58,261 bases of DNA, from IMG/VR virus record IMGVR_UViG_3300032304_001710, positions 1 to 58,261 of that record. The stretch is one strand, 5' to 3'. The notes beneath the pieces were generated by a model. That model searched no databases, was not told the DNA's origin, and saw only the letters and a program-made list of their open reading frames with translations. The translations under genes were made by a program, and so were the position numbers. The first letter of the stretch is position 1; every line of letters begins with the position of its first letter. The DNA comes from a virus. This document shows positions 1 to 9,370 of this stretch, one piece after another.

Positions 1-123
1 AATGACCAATTCAACAACATTGGCAAACGTACACAAGACTGGGCAAAATCCTTGGAAAAACGAAAAGAGCTTGGGACCTTGTATCGACAAGCCGCAAAAC
101 TCTTGACAGATTCCCCAATAGCT
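1..123. repeat. Terminal direct repeat (first copy; second at 58139-58261)
   Basis: The first 123 bases are identical to the last 123. The repeat lies inside a coding sequence whose frame continues across the join, so it most likely reflects a circular or circularly permuted genome joined by an assembly overlap. A true short terminal repeat is a less likely alternative. With one copy removed the genome is about 58,138 bp. Confidence 0.95.
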
Positions 124-303
124 ACTATTAATGACGCTACCACGTTGATTACTGACTCAAAAGCTAAACTACTTGGTACGGATAGTTCAAAGTACTCCAT
201 ACTATTTGAAAACCTAAATGCAGACCTACGTTCAAGATGGCCGCTATCTAGGATGGACTACGCTCTGTACCTCGCAGCAATAGCAACCGGCTTGGAGAAC
301 TAA
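1..303 (+). CDS. C-terminal part of secreted hypothetical protein (5' part at 57704-58138)
   Basis: This is the end of the gene that starts at 57704. The frame opens at base 1 with no start codon and joins the end of the window to give about 245 residues in total. The piece here is predicted helical and charged (KRKELGTLYRQAAKLL) with no recognised catalytic motif. It stops 2 nt before the papain-like peptidase gene. The TTG at 52 is not the true start. Confidence 0.85.
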   Translation, partial: NDQFNNIGKRTQDWAKSLEKRKELGTLYRQAAKLLTDSPIATINDATTLITDSKAKLLGTDSSKYSILFENLNADLRSRWPLSRMDYALYLAAIATGLEN

Positions 304-305
304 TC

Positions 306-1358
306 GTGACTAACCAAATAGTTCCAGACTCAGATATTCATTTAGTACGTGGTCCTATGGGTTGGGGTGACGACAACAACACTCCAATCGATAAACGTCA
401 CGATCACGAATCCAGGCTATTCGACAAACTAGCCTCAGATATGCCAGTAGCATATCGAGCTAGAGAATCTGTTGAAATCAACAACCCAATGATGGATCGT
501 CTTCGTAAACTTCATGACTCGAAAAACTACGGTTCTGATTCTTATGATCTAACATTGATCGATGAAATGATCTACGGCAAACGTCTTCAATGGCTACCAC
601 AGAAGACAGGTTCTTGTATTGTATCTAATACGTTTAGACCTTGGACACGTAGAGCATTGTTCGAAGTAGTTGTAAAAGGTGACGCTGAAGAACTACTAGG
701 TCGTAACGAGTTCAGTACTAACAACTTATCTTTCTACGCACCTTTCAGCTACGGTTGTGGTCGGCGTAGAGGAAACCTCAAAGGTAACACTGAACGGAAT
801 GACGGTTCTTGGTGTGAAATTCAGTATGAATCACTTATTAAAGATGGGGTTATTCTTTGCAACAATGGTAAACTCTTAGAGATTCTAAGTAAGCTTAATG
901 CTGTTGGAGATCAAGATTTTCCAGAACCCCAAAACAACAGTGTGTATCGAAGATTTCAAAACTGGGAATTTCTAGATACTCTTTTACCGTTTACGGATTT
1001 CAGGTTACTAGAGTCTCCAAGAGTAACCGATATCGATTCCCATCTTGCATTACATAAACAATTCAAACCAATGTCAGTTTGTTCTGGCATTGCTATTCAT
1101 AAGATCGGAACACATAAAGATGGTTTCCCGATCCACGCACAAAACCCAAGAGACTCATGGGGGCATTGCATGAGCTTCCAAGGATACTTTACTGCATCAG
1201 ATAGTAAAGTCTATGTAAAACTTTCAAACGAGTCTTGGGGGCCTAACCTCATTTACAACATACCAGTTGAAGAAGTATCAAGATGGTACTCTCGAAAAGC
1301 TGTAACTGTTCAAGCAGTAGGTGAAATTGATCTACCTGATTCTGTACCACTTTTATAA
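306..1358 (+). CDS. Papain-like cysteine peptidase, candidate endolysin
   Basis: A 350-residue protein from GTG. Three C1/papain-type catalytic motifs occur in the right order: GSC around Cys104, WGHCMSFQGY with His287 (compare the GHAV..VGY strand) and SNESWG with Asn308 (compare NSWG). There is no signal peptide. It lies 3' of the terminase and a secreted protein, and 5' of small membrane proteins, so it probably cleaves host envelope peptides at lysis. Cleavage of virion proteins is the alternative. The fold is read from motifs, and the lysis role is inferred from position. Confidence 0.5.
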   Translation: MTNQIVPDSDIHLVRGPMGWGDDNNTPIDKRHDHESRLFDKLASDMPVAYRARESVEINNPMMDRLRKLHDSKNYGSDSYDLTLIDEMIYGKRLQWLPQKTGSCIVSNTFRPWTRRALFEVVVKGDAEELLGRNEFSTNNLSFYAPFSYGCGRRRGNLKGNTERNDGSWCEIQYESLIKDGVILCNNGKLLEILSKLNAVGDQDFPEPQNNSVYRRFQNWEFLDTLLPFTDFRLLESPRVTDIDSHLALHKQFKPMSVCSGIAIHKIGTHKDGFPIHAQNPRDSWGHCMSFQGYFTASDSKVYVKLSNESWGPNLIYNIPVEEVSRWYSRKAVTVQAVGEIDLPDSVPLL

Positions 1359-1374
1359 CCCAGAAAGTTCTTAA

Positions 1375-1788
1375 ATGATTTACTTGATTTCCCAAACTGA
1401 AGTAGCAAACCAAGCTCACAGATTTCTTATCGAAGACAAATACACTATTACTGGTGTGCTACTCGTTGTAGTTGTTGTTATCGTATTAGGAATCTGGAAA
1501 CTTAGTTCTTGGTTTGGAAAAGAAATAGTTATTCCATTTAGAGACAAGGGACTAAAAGTAATGGAATCTCACTTAGATAAAGTAGACGGAACTTTGGAAA
1601 CTATGGGGACTACAATGGTAGACATATCCAAGTCTCTAACCCAAATGGCCGCAACTCAAATAGTGAACACCCAAAGGCTTGACACAATCGAAGAAAAAGT
1701 AGATAACCTTGATAGCAAGATTGGAAACTTAGACAGTCACATGAAGCTTCAAGACAACAAAATCGACTCTATTTCTAGGAGCCACTAA
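1375..1788 (+). CDS. Small membrane protein with coiled coil, holin or spanin candidate
   Basis: A 137-residue protein. A hydrophobic segment at about residues 27-45 (VLLVVVVVIVLGIWKL) is followed by a long charged coiled-coil-like tail in which D, K, L and N repeat. One N-terminal membrane helix plus a helical tail next to a lysin candidate fits a holin or inner-membrane spanin. The family was not identified, and a structural protein is possible. Confidence 0.55.
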   Translation: MIYLISQTEVANQAHRFLIEDKYTITGVLLVVVVVIVLGIWKLSSWFGKEIVIPFRDKGLKVMESHLDKVDGTLETMGTTMVDISKSLTQMAATQIVNTQRLDTIEEKVDNLDSKIGNLDSHMKLQDNKIDSISRSH

Positions 1789-1790
1789 CA

Positions 1791-2114
1791 ATGACATACG
1801 AATCACTTACTAACGATGCAGATGACACACTCCTTCAAGACGTTCCAACAAGTCTAAAAGTACGTGATCAAAGACTCATTATCAAGTTAGTTAATAAGTA
1901 CTCTAGTCGAGTTACTGGAAAGACAAAAACTGAACGTGAAGCTCAAATAGCTGAACTTCGTAGCGAAATCGAAAATGATAAAGAGCTATATAAAATCGAT
2001 GTAATGACAATACTAGCTATTGTCAATTTAATTCTTACTCTAATCAAATTCTTCAAAGATCGTAAAGCTAATCGTTTACGTGCTCGTCGTGGTCGAATTG
2101 AACTACATCGTTAA
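1791..2114 (+). CDS. Small protein with C-terminal membrane helix
   Basis: A 107-residue protein starting 2 nt after the previous stop. It has an acidic and helical N-terminal half, a hydrophobic helix at about residues 66-87 (MTILAIVNLILTLIKFF), then a strongly basic tail rich in Arg. A late membrane helix with a cytoplasmic basic end suits a lysis-cassette accessory such as an antiholin. The function is not known. Confidence 0.55.
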   Translation: MTYESLTNDADDTLLQDVPTSLKVRDQRLIIKLVNKYSSRVTGKTKTEREAQIAELRSEIENDKELYKIDVMTILAIVNLILTLIKFFKDRKANRLRARRGRIELHR

Positions 2115-2167
2115 TCAAGGAAATACAGTTTTACAAAACGTACTTAAACAACAAGGAGATAGACTCG

Positions 2168-2734
2168 ATGATCGAATGGCTTGTTTTCATCATTGTTTCT
2201 TGGCTGGCTGCTGACTTCATTGCAGGTTTGTTTCATTGGTGGGAAGACACCTACCTGACGCAAAGCGACTCGTTTATAGGGCGTCTGATCGGTGGACCGA
2301 ATCAGCTCCACCATATGGACCAGTACGCTTTTCTCAAGGGTTCGTACTGGAAGCGGAACTACACCACAATCGTTCCAAGCCTTGTTGCAATGCTGATCTG
2401 CTTAGCTTTCGAGCCACTACTAAACGGATGGCTTACAATGCTGTTTTTATCTCAAGCAAATCAAATTCATGCACTCTCGCACAGCAAAGGGAGGAACGGC
2501 TGGTTGGTTGTTTTGATGCAACGTCTGTACATATTTCAAAGCCCAAAACATCATTCTGTTCATCACCGAAACCCGTTTCATGTTAGGTATTGCGTTATGA
2601 CGCCGATCCTAAATCCAGTGCTCGATGCTGTTTCTTTTTGGCGAGTCCTGGAGTTTTTTGTGTTGGCGGTTTTTTGGATTCCACCGAGGTTAAATCATGG
2701 ATTGAAATTTGATATGGTCCCAGAAGATACTTAA
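2168..2734 (+). CDS. CarF/TMEM189-like lipid desaturase
   Basis: A 188-residue membrane protein that I recognise as the Kua/TMEM189/CarF lipid desaturase family (plasmanylethanolamine desaturase, PF10520). The His pattern is conserved: ADFIAGLFHWWED (His23), PNQLHHM (His48, His49), IHALSH (His101, His105) and PKHHSVHH (His128, 129, 132, 133), which would hold a di-iron site. Hydrophobic stretches lie near residues 4-22, 68-95 and 155-172. Known relatives put the vinyl-ether double bond into plasmalogens. In a phage this would be an auxiliary lipid-modifying enzyme. Its base composition and codon choice look less like the neighbours, which suggests acquisition from a host. Confidence 0.75.
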   Translation: MIEWLVFIIVSWLAADFIAGLFHWWEDTYLTQSDSFIGRLIGGPNQLHHMDQYAFLKGSYWKRNYTTIVPSLVAMLICLAFEPLLNGWLTMLFLSQANQIHALSHSKGRNGWLVVLMQRLYIFQSPKHHSVHHRNPFHVRYCVMTPILNPVLDAVSFWRVLEFFVLAVFWIPPRLNHGLKFDMVPEDT

Positions 2735-2738
2735 AATC

Positions 2739-2984
2739 ATGGAATCACATTTGTTGAAATCTGAACAACACGATCCTGAAAATGGTTTTGTAGTTGACTT
2801 TGAAAACACCTTACAGGAAAACAATCAAGTGATTGGAAATCTTGCTTATAGAGTAGCTGTTCCTGGAGTTTTTTTATTATTAGACCTAGTTCCGTGTAAG
2901 CTGGGTTCTGAGCTTATTCCTACTTGCGCTTTTTTAACCGCGACCATTATTGGTCTTGACCCAACAAAAGTAAAACAAAGATGA
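2739..2984 (+). CDS. Small hypothetical membrane protein
   Basis: An 81-residue protein from the ATG 4 nt after the desaturase stop. An upstream TTG would overlap the desaturase. It is acidic at first, then hydrophobic from about residue 38 to 75 (AVPGVFLLLDLVP, then FLTATIIG), so one or two membrane helices are likely. Its stop overlaps the next ATG as ATGA. Function unknown. Confidence 0.6.
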   Translation: MESHLLKSEQHDPENGFVVDFENTLQENNQVIGNLAYRVAVPGVFLLLDLVPCKLGSELIPTCAFLTATIIGLDPTKVKQR

Positions 2985-5119
2985 AGGCAGCATTTGACCA
3001 AGTGTTCAATGAGTCAATGACGCAAACACCAATTGGAGGCCCTTACGATGCTTCTGCTATAAATCGAGGCAAGCATACAGGCTTGTTTAACCTTGGTGCT
3101 GGTGATCTCGACAAATTCATTGGACCAGCACCAATCGGTGTGGGTAATTTGGCTGAAACCTCATTAGCGATGCCTTCACCATTTATCCAACCTGTCAAAA
3201 TATCTAACGATCTGTTTTGGGTGTTTGGTACTGATGGAGGATCAGCAGCAGCTACTCGACGTGTTCAGCTTTGGACCTGGGTTCCTAGCACAAATACTTA
3301 CTCTTTAGTAGGAGCGGTCAATTGCACATTTCCCACAGCGACTGGTCACACTGTACGTGGGTTCCGAGCTATTCTTGAGAACTATAGTGTGGGTACTGTT
3401 GGAGTTTCTGGACTCACCGTGACAGGTCTTGGTTCTGAGTGGAATACTGGTCTTTCAGTTGGGTCCCGTATTGGTTTTGGTTCGACGGACCCTAACGCCA
3501 TTACCACATGGTATCAGATTAGTGCTATCAATTCTGACACTTCTATCACTTTGACAACAAATGCAGGAGTTATCTCAGCGGGTTCTGCATACGTGATTCA
3601 AGATTTGATGCTAATCCAAGCAACCACAAACGCTACTGCAACAAACGGCGGATTGTTCATCACTAAAGGCTTGCAGTTTGCTGATTTTCAAAATCCAGCT
3701 TCTTCCATACCTGCGGCTACTACTGTCGATAAAATTAAAGCAACCTACTGGCTTCGCGATGCAGCAGTCATCACTAATGATGTGATTGGTGGATGTGCTC
3801 TAGGTGATCGAGATTCATGGTCCCAGCAGTATGTCTATTGCACTGAAGGAGCAGCTACTTCCCTGCAAATATATCGATACAACATTCGGACTCCTTTGAC
3901 ACCAACTGCTGGAGCTTTTATATTGACTGGCTCTGATATCGTGGTCACTGGTAGCCAAACAGTAACAGGTAACATATCTCAAGCGAATAATGGCCGCGTA
4001 GCTACTCTGGCTCACGGTCCCGGCAATGGTATTCCTAGCCTTTATCTCTTCACCGCAAGCCGTATTCTGCGTGTGCCGCTTGCTAATGTAATAGCGGGCA
4101 ACGTGATTTTCGTTGCGGATAGTATGTCCGAAGTTGCCCCTGGCGGATCGAACACCAATCTTTTGAATAGTACTTTTACTTCGTTTGACGTAGCAAACTC
4201 CCTCGACAAGCTGGTCATCACGGGTGCTACTTCAACCGGCACGATTTTTGTGACTGACTATTACACGGGCGGGCAGCAAATCGATCGTCGGGCCGGAGCT
4301 GTGGCCTCTCAGGTTCCGTCCGCACAACGTGATACGGATAGTCCTATTTTCGTTCACAATGTCGGCAATGGCACTCCTTTTATTTGGGTGGAAGACGGGT
4401 GGTTGTTCTGGGTCTATTCCCAAGCCACAACCGCCAACGTAAATGCTTTAACCGTTTATCCCCTAGCGGCGGACTCTGAGTTTCAGAATGATGTACCAAA
4501 CCGGATTATTGCACCAAAGATAAGCTTGGGAGACACTCCCGCGAAATTCTATCGGGTGCTAGTAAACGCTATGGAAAATCTGGGCGATCATTCAATGGGA
4601 GTGTCTCCCGATGCTTATCGCATCCAAGTCCGCACTAGTGGAATCAATGATAACTCAGGAGCATGGTTAGATGTCCCTCAATCTGGGGATCTTTCTGGAG
4701 TCAGCACTGCTGCTGAGATTCAATTTGCTTTCTTATTCAGAACAGCGGGAGTAATCATGCTTCCGGCTAGAATCTTAGCATTAGGTTTGATATACGAGAC
4801 CGAGGACTCGCTTCCAAGTCAGTACCGTTGGAACTTTGCGGACTTCAATCAAAGCAATGGGACGTTTGCTTGGGTTCAAGCGAATTTGTTTGGAACATCT
4901 CTGCCAGTACATACTATACAAGTGTATCGTGCAGACACTAATGCTCTTGTTTTGACTCAACAAAGTTCAGGAACAACAAACGGAGTCTTCCAACATTGGG
5001 ATGGAGCCAACTGGGTTGCCGGGCTAGGAACAGACTCCTTAAATCTACGCAGACGATTCGTGCCAAGTGGTTCTTTGCCAAGCGGTGTAGCTCTTTACGC
5101 TAAAATACTGGTGGTCTAA
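2981..5119 (+). CDS. Large virion protein, probable tail fibre or receptor-binding protein
   Basis: A 712-residue protein rich in Ser, Thr, Gly, Asn and Ala, with no signal peptide or catalytic motif. Residues around 137-205 contain a module of the type VSGLTVTGLGSEWNTGLSVG followed by ITTWYQISAINS, which I recognise as a recurrent beta-rich module in phage virion proteins. It overlaps the next gene by one base (ATG inside TAATGA), which implies translational coupling. Which virion part it forms cannot be decided from sequence. Confidence 0.6.
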   Translation: MKAAFDQVFNESMTQTPIGGPYDASAINRGKHTGLFNLGAGDLDKFIGPAPIGVGNLAETSLAMPSPFIQPVKISNDLFWVFGTDGGSAAATRRVQLWTWVPSTNTYSLVGAVNCTFPTATGHTVRGFRAILENYSVGTVGVSGLTVTGLGSEWNTGLSVGSRIGFGSTDPNAITTWYQISAINSDTSITLTTNAGVISAGSAYVIQDLMLIQATTNATATNGGLFITKGLQFADFQNPASSIPAATTVDKIKATYWLRDAAVITNDVIGGCALGDRDSWSQQYVYCTEGAATSLQIYRYNIRTPLTPTAGAFILTGSDIVVTGSQTVTGNISQANNGRVATLAHGPGNGIPSLYLFTASRILRVPLANVIAGNVIFVADSMSEVAPGGSNTNLLNSTFTSFDVANSLDKLVITGATSTGTIFVTDYYTGGQQIDRRAGAVASQVPSAQRDTDSPIFVHNVGNGTPFIWVEDGWLFWVYSQATTANVNALTVYPLAADSEFQNDVPNRIIAPKISLGDTPAKFYRVLVNAMENLGDHSMGVSPDAYRIQVRTSGINDNSGAWLDVPQSGDLSGVSTAAEIQFAFLFRTAGVIMLPARILALGLIYETEDSLPSQYRWNFADFNQSNGTFAWVQANLFGTSLPVHTIQVYRADTNALVLTQQSSGTTNGVFQHWDGANWVAGLGTDSLNLRRRFVPSGSLPSGVALYAKILVV

Positions 5120-5361
5120 TGAATTTACAAGCAGGAGGAAACAGTTCAGTTCTTGTTATCGATCTTGGGACCCCCTCTCCCGTTCAAGACTTTTTAGTCT
5201 TAAATCAGAACGTTCAAATATCAAGTCTAAGTTCTCCATTATTAGGCAGTTATTTCCTTTTATCATCCGATGGTCCAGTATCGATAAGTATCGCTGCTCT
5301 GTTTTTGTTTCAATTCTACTGGCTTCAAAATCAACAATTAACTCTAGGGGATGGGCTATAA
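5119..5361 (+). CDS. Small hypothetical virion-cluster protein
   Basis: An 80-residue protein coupled at both ends by overlapping stop and start codons. It looks like a single beta-rich domain (SVLVIDLGTPSPVQDFLVL, then SSPLLGSYFLLSSDG, then FLFQFYWL). It is probably a small structural partner of the fibre-like proteins on either side. No family recognised. Confidence 0.6.
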   Translation: MNLQAGGNSSVLVIDLGTPSPVQDFLVLNQNVQISSLSSPLLGSYFLLSSDGPVSISIAALFLFQFYWLQNQQLTLGDGL

Positions 5362-7202
5362 TGTACGCCAGAAATAACTCGAACCCTCTTCCAATCCTGC
5401 TCGGAGCTATTGTCAATGCTTCCACAGGAGTCATTCAAACCACAGATGTGTTAGTGAAAGTGTCTAAGGATTCGGGCTCGTTTGTTCCTGGAACGAACTC
5501 TCCTACCATTGAAGAAGGAGAGTGGAGCTACTCCCCTTCAACTGCTGAGACTGATTGTCTCAGCCTAAGGGTCATCCTGTACAAATCAGGGTGTTTTTCT
5601 CGAAGCAAGCAAGTAGTGTTCACTGCATCTTCTTCCTTTGGATATTCTGGCACGGATCAAAGCAAAATAGTAAATGCTTCATCTGCGGTCAATTTGTCTG
5701 GAACTTCTATCAAGTTGGCTGCTGATAATGCTACCCAGTCCAGTGTCAATTCTATCCCCACCAATCCATTACGAGACAACGATGCAAGACTCCTTTTCCT
5801 TGATGCGAGTATCGCAACCAGCACTAGTTCAGTCCTCGGAGCAATCACAGGACTAAACAACCTTTCTGCTAAAGCTAACTTGTTTGGTGCAGCAGTTCTT
5901 GAAGCACCAGAAACCGGATCATCAATCTATGAGTTTACTCTTGTAGTAAATGATGATGAAGGTAAGCTGGTCAATCTGGATACAGCACCGACAATTACAT
6001 CTACGAATTCCTCTGGTACGGATCGTTCAACAAACTTGTCAGCAGTCACCAACCCAAGTGTTGGACGATACAGATTCAATTACATTGTATCATCTACACA
6101 CCCCAGGGAAGGACTACGAATCGAAGCTAGTGGAACAACCAGCACAGAAGCTCGATACGCTATATGGGCAGGAGCAGTAGTTGACTTCGATCAATCAACC
6201 GTACTTGCTCAACTTGTATCAGACTTATCACTCAAACCAACCCTGGTACAAATCGAATCATCCACAATTCTAGCTAAAGAATTAACTGTTGCTAATCGAG
6301 CATCACAAACAAGTGTTAATGCTTTACCAAACACAACTAGAAATCTAGTGATGAACTCGATGCCTGGTGATGGTTGGACTACTGGATCGTTTGGAAATCG
6401 TTGGATTATTAGCAACAGCTCAAACAGAACAATTGGAGTCACAGGTCCTGAATCTGGTCATGTCCATGCTGTTATTCATGGAGCAGAAACAGAAGTGTTT
6501 GTACCAACAACTTTCAAAACATCGGTGTACGATACAATCACGGCTAACTTGTTAGCTACATCCCACACCAGCTACAGCACCCCAGGAACAGTAGGCAAAA
6601 CACTTACCGATACCAATGCCAGCCTATCAACTTTGCTAACTCGAATACCAGCAGCAACAACACAACTGGTAACTGACCTAGCTCTTATGCTAGTTGGTTC
6701 TGGTACAGCACTTGTAAGATGGACTGTAAATGCTCTCAGCTTAGCTCCATCTGGTGGTGGTGGAACTATCATAGCTACAGTAGCCGTACCATCAGTCCTA
6801 CAAAACACAGCATACGCATTAGATGAAATCTTAGTGTATCGAGGAACGTACTGGTCTTTCCAAATTCAAAACCTTGGCGATCTTACTTCGTACAACCAAA
6901 TATGGTTCTGTCTACGTAAACGTCAAAATGATGATGAACCGCAAAGTGACCTACTTATCGCTCTCAATGGTGGTTTGTTAGTAGCTAATAAAAAGACCAA
7001 CTCAATCCCAACATTGGCATCTCTAACTGTAACTGGTAGCAACGTGACTATTCAAGTAGATGAATCCATTACACAGTTCATTGACACAGGAAACAATTAC
7101 AACTATGATCTGAAAGGTAGGAATGTAGCTGGTCACACAATAATGCTACATGAGTCAGATAAGTTTGTAGTCAAACGTGATGTAACTAGGAGAATAGTCT
7201 AA
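5361..7202 (+). CDS. Large virion protein, probable fibre or baseplate component
   Basis: A 613-residue protein. The N-terminal third is beta-rich with Ser/Thr-rich stretches. The middle has repeats of the ATSTSSVLGAITGLNNLSAKANLF kind, suggesting a trimeric shaft. The C-terminus NVAGHTIMLHESDKFVVKRD looks like a capping domain. Stop and start codons overlap with the next gene (TAATGG). Assigned from composition and position between other virion genes. Confidence 0.55.
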   Translation: MYARNNSNPLPILLGAIVNASTGVIQTTDVLVKVSKDSGSFVPGTNSPTIEEGEWSYSPSTAETDCLSLRVILYKSGCFSRSKQVVFTASSSFGYSGTDQSKIVNASSAVNLSGTSIKLAADNATQSSVNSIPTNPLRDNDARLLFLDASIATSTSSVLGAITGLNNLSAKANLFGAAVLEAPETGSSIYEFTLVVNDDEGKLVNLDTAPTITSTNSSGTDRSTNLSAVTNPSVGRYRFNYIVSSTHPREGLRIEASGTTSTEARYAIWAGAVVDFDQSTVLAQLVSDLSLKPTLVQIESSTILAKELTVANRASQTSVNALPNTTRNLVMNSMPGDGWTTGSFGNRWIISNSSNRTIGVTGPESGHVHAVIHGAETEVFVPTTFKTSVYDTITANLLATSHTSYSTPGTVGKTLTDTNASLSTLLTRIPAATTQLVTDLALMLVGSGTALVRWTVNALSLAPSGGGGTIIATVAVPSVLQNTAYALDEILVYRGTYWSFQIQNLGDLTSYNQIWFCLRKRQNDDEPQSDLLIALNGGLLVANKKTNSIPTLASLTVTGSNVTIQVDESITQFIDTGNNYNYDLKGRNVAGHTIMLHESDKFVVKRDVTRRIV

Positions 7203-8440
7203 TGGCAAAATTTGAAAAAGTTGTTTTGACCGAAGGTAAGTTTCGTCAATGGAACGAAGCTACTAAACAATACGAGATCGTTGAAGTCACCCCTGCTCGT
7301 TTAGAAAAACTTAGTAGCAATTTTCAAAAACAACAAGCCAAAGGAATGAGAATTCCTGGTCCTTGGAAACATGACTTTAACATCACAGCCTTGTCTACTG
7401 GCAATAACGGACTGCTAGAAGACTCAACCGTAAATGCAGGGTTCTGGGACAGCCTGGTAACAAAAGTACTAGACAATGGAAAAACAGCATTAGTTGGAAC
7501 TATTGACGCTCCTGGCGATCTAAATGATCCGAACACCCCTGCTGGTAAGATCGGAACTGTAGTCAAAGACACTTCGATCTACACTCGAAAAGACCTTCCG
7601 ATTACTTCTGGAGTAGATAAAGAAGAAGTGATTGAAGAAGGCATCATGCACATCGCTCTAGTTACCCACCCAATTGAACTGAACCAAGAGAACTTCAAGC
7701 TGCAAAACAGTAACGATATTCACTTAGTTATGTCTAATATGGTTGAAGAACCAGAAAAACAAGAACCTGAAGAAGAACCAGCTCAAAGTTCTTCAACCAT
7801 AACCCAACTGATTATTGACCTAAAAAATGTTTGCAAATTATTTCTGCCAGCCAATACAACTATTGACAATCTTGCAGAAAATTTGTCTATTGCAGTTGGG
7901 CAGTACCAATTGCTAAATTCCGAAGACGCTTCAGGCGTAAAACCCGATTTTTTTAAAGTGGAGCCATTACTAATGTCGCACCTTGACCCTACCCAGGTTG
8001 ATGCCTTGATTAACGGCAAAATTGTTAATCCAAAGACCAACAAACCCTATGCTAAAGAAGATTTTTCTTCTTCTTCTTCTCCAGAAGCAGATAAGGCGGC
8101 TAACCAAAATCTATTGGTTATGTCTGCTATGCAAAACCAAATGCAAGCAGATCGACGTAGAAGTTATCGAAGTCGTATTGACAATTTGGTTGCTACAAGT
8201 CGTACCACTCAAGCTTTTGCAGATGCTCAGCTATACCCTCAAGCTGACTCCTACAGTATTGATTTCAAAGACAACCAAATTGTTACTCCGATTGTAGAGA
8301 CTCTTTTGATGTCTCTTGAAGCTATGCCAGCACCAACACAATCTGATACGTCTGGATTGACTAGGGGTATCCTAGAGCCTGATAGTGCTAATGAACAAGA
8401 AATGACTGAAATGGCTAAGTACATGGCTTCTTTGGTCTAA
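7202..8440 (+). CDS. Prohead protease/scaffold-like protein
   Basis: A 412-residue protein directly before the decoration and capsid genes. Residues about 1-160 follow the layout of phage head maturation proteases of the Mu gpI type: GKFRQWNEAT, a DAPGDLNDPN segment, then a short helix ending HIALVTHPIEL. The rest is charged and helical (PEKQEPEEEP, then a Gln/Ala-rich C-terminus), like a scaffold. Protease plus scaffold in one chain is common. A pyrimidine-CCAG element lies inside at 8062-8087 and is read as FSSSSSPEA. Confidence 0.6.
   Translation: MAKFEKVVLTEGKFRQWNEATKQYEIVEVTPARLEKLSSNFQKQQAKGMRIPGPWKHDFNITALSTGNNGLLEDSTVNAGFWDSLVTKVLDNGKTALVGTIDAPGDLNDPNTPAGKIGTVVKDTSIYTRKDLPITSGVDKEEVIEEGIMHIALVTHPIELNQENFKLQNSNDIHLVMSNMVEEPEKQEPEEEPAQSSSTITQLIIDLKNVCKLFLPANTTIDNLAENLSIAVGQYQLLNSEDASGVKPDFFKVEPLLMSHLDPTQVDALINGKIVNPKTNKPYAKEDFSSSSSPEADKAANQNLLVMSAMQNQMQADRRRSYRSRIDNLVATSRTTQAFADAQLYPQADSYSIDFKDNQIVTPIVETLLMSLEAMPAPTQSDTSGLTRGILEPDSANEQEMTEMAKYMASLV
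8062..8087 (+). repeat. Pyrimidine-CCAGAAG element
   Basis: A T/C tract of 19 nt (8062-8080) then CCAGAAG. Within the protease/scaffold gene, CCA-GAA frame. Confidence 0.8.
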
Positions 8441-8489
8441 TACTTAACTTTCTAATTCAAATACAAACAAGAAACAAGGAAACACTTTT

Positions 8490-9320
8490 ATGTTTAGTTT
8501 TGATATGTTCGGGACAATGCCCGGTAATTTCATGGCTCCTTTCCAAGAGGTAGTAAATTCTACCAACATTACTTGGGGGAAACTCGATCAACAGATTTAC
8601 CTTGCAGCAGTAGTTGATGGATCGTCACGTGATGCTGGTAATACCAACTTCACTGATGTTCTTCGTCCTGGCTTGCTTCTCGGCAAAGTTACTTCAGGTG
8701 CAGACATTGGAAAGCTAAAGCAATGGAACCCTGATGCTACGGATGGAACCCAAAAGATTGTTGGCGTTCTTATGAGTGCTCAAAAAATACAACTCATGGG
8801 AACAGATCAAGATCGCTATGGGGGCTACATTCTCTTTGGTGGTTGTGTTAAGGCATCTGGACTTTGTATCGCTTCATCTACCAGTGATGGTATCGTAGGA
8901 AGTAGTCTCGAATTTGTAATTCGTCGCCAAATGGCTATGGCTTTCAGATTCGATGATGATCCTGCTGGTTACGTTCCTGGACAAATTACAAGTGTAGTTA
9001 CTGCTGACAGAACTTTGGTTGAATCCGAAGCAGGGCAACTCTTTGTAACTAATGGTGCTGGAGCAGTAACATTTACTCTTCCAGCTACTCCAAAGCGTGG
9101 TCTTGAGTATACATTCTACAATGCTGTTGACCAAAACATGATTATCACTTGTGCAACAACTGATATTCTTATTGCGTACAACGACATTGCTGCTGACTCT
9201 GTTGCTCTTAGTACAACATCCGAAAAAGTTGGTGGTTCGTTCCGAGTTATTGGAACTGGAACTAAATGGCTCGTTATTCCTAACCTTTGGGAAGCACAAA
9301 CCCCAACAATTGCTACCTAG
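8490..9320 (+). CDS. Head decoration protein
   Basis: A 276-residue protein with AAGGAAAC a short way upstream of the ATG. Residues around 50-125 match the lambda gpD-like decoration pattern (RPGLLLGKVTSG, GKLKQWNPDATDGTQKIVGVL). A C-terminal domain at about 175-265 (GAGAVTFTLPATPKRGLEYTFYN) is a recurrent phage surface beta domain. It lies between the protease and the capsid gene, as usual. The N-terminal domain would cap capsid hexamers and the C-terminal one would be exposed. Confidence 0.75.
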   Translation: MFSFDMFGTMPGNFMAPFQEVVNSTNITWGKLDQQIYLAAVVDGSSRDAGNTNFTDVLRPGLLLGKVTSGADIGKLKQWNPDATDGTQKIVGVLMSAQKIQLMGTDQDRYGGYILFGGCVKASGLCIASSTSDGIVGSSLEFVIRRQMAMAFRFDDDPAGYVPGQITSVVTADRTLVESEAGQLFVTNGAGAVTFTLPATPKRGLEYTFYNAVDQNMIITCATTDILIAYNDIAADSVALSTTSEKVGGSFRVIGTGTKWLVIPNLWEAQTPTIAT

Positions 9321-9370
9321 TAGCTAATTGATTCCTTCACTACAGAACTTCAAGAAAGAGAAACTTTACT

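Noticed and set aside
2236-2586. 116-codon + frame inside the desaturase gene
   Set aside because: The desaturase frame has clear family motifs; the alternative frame has none.
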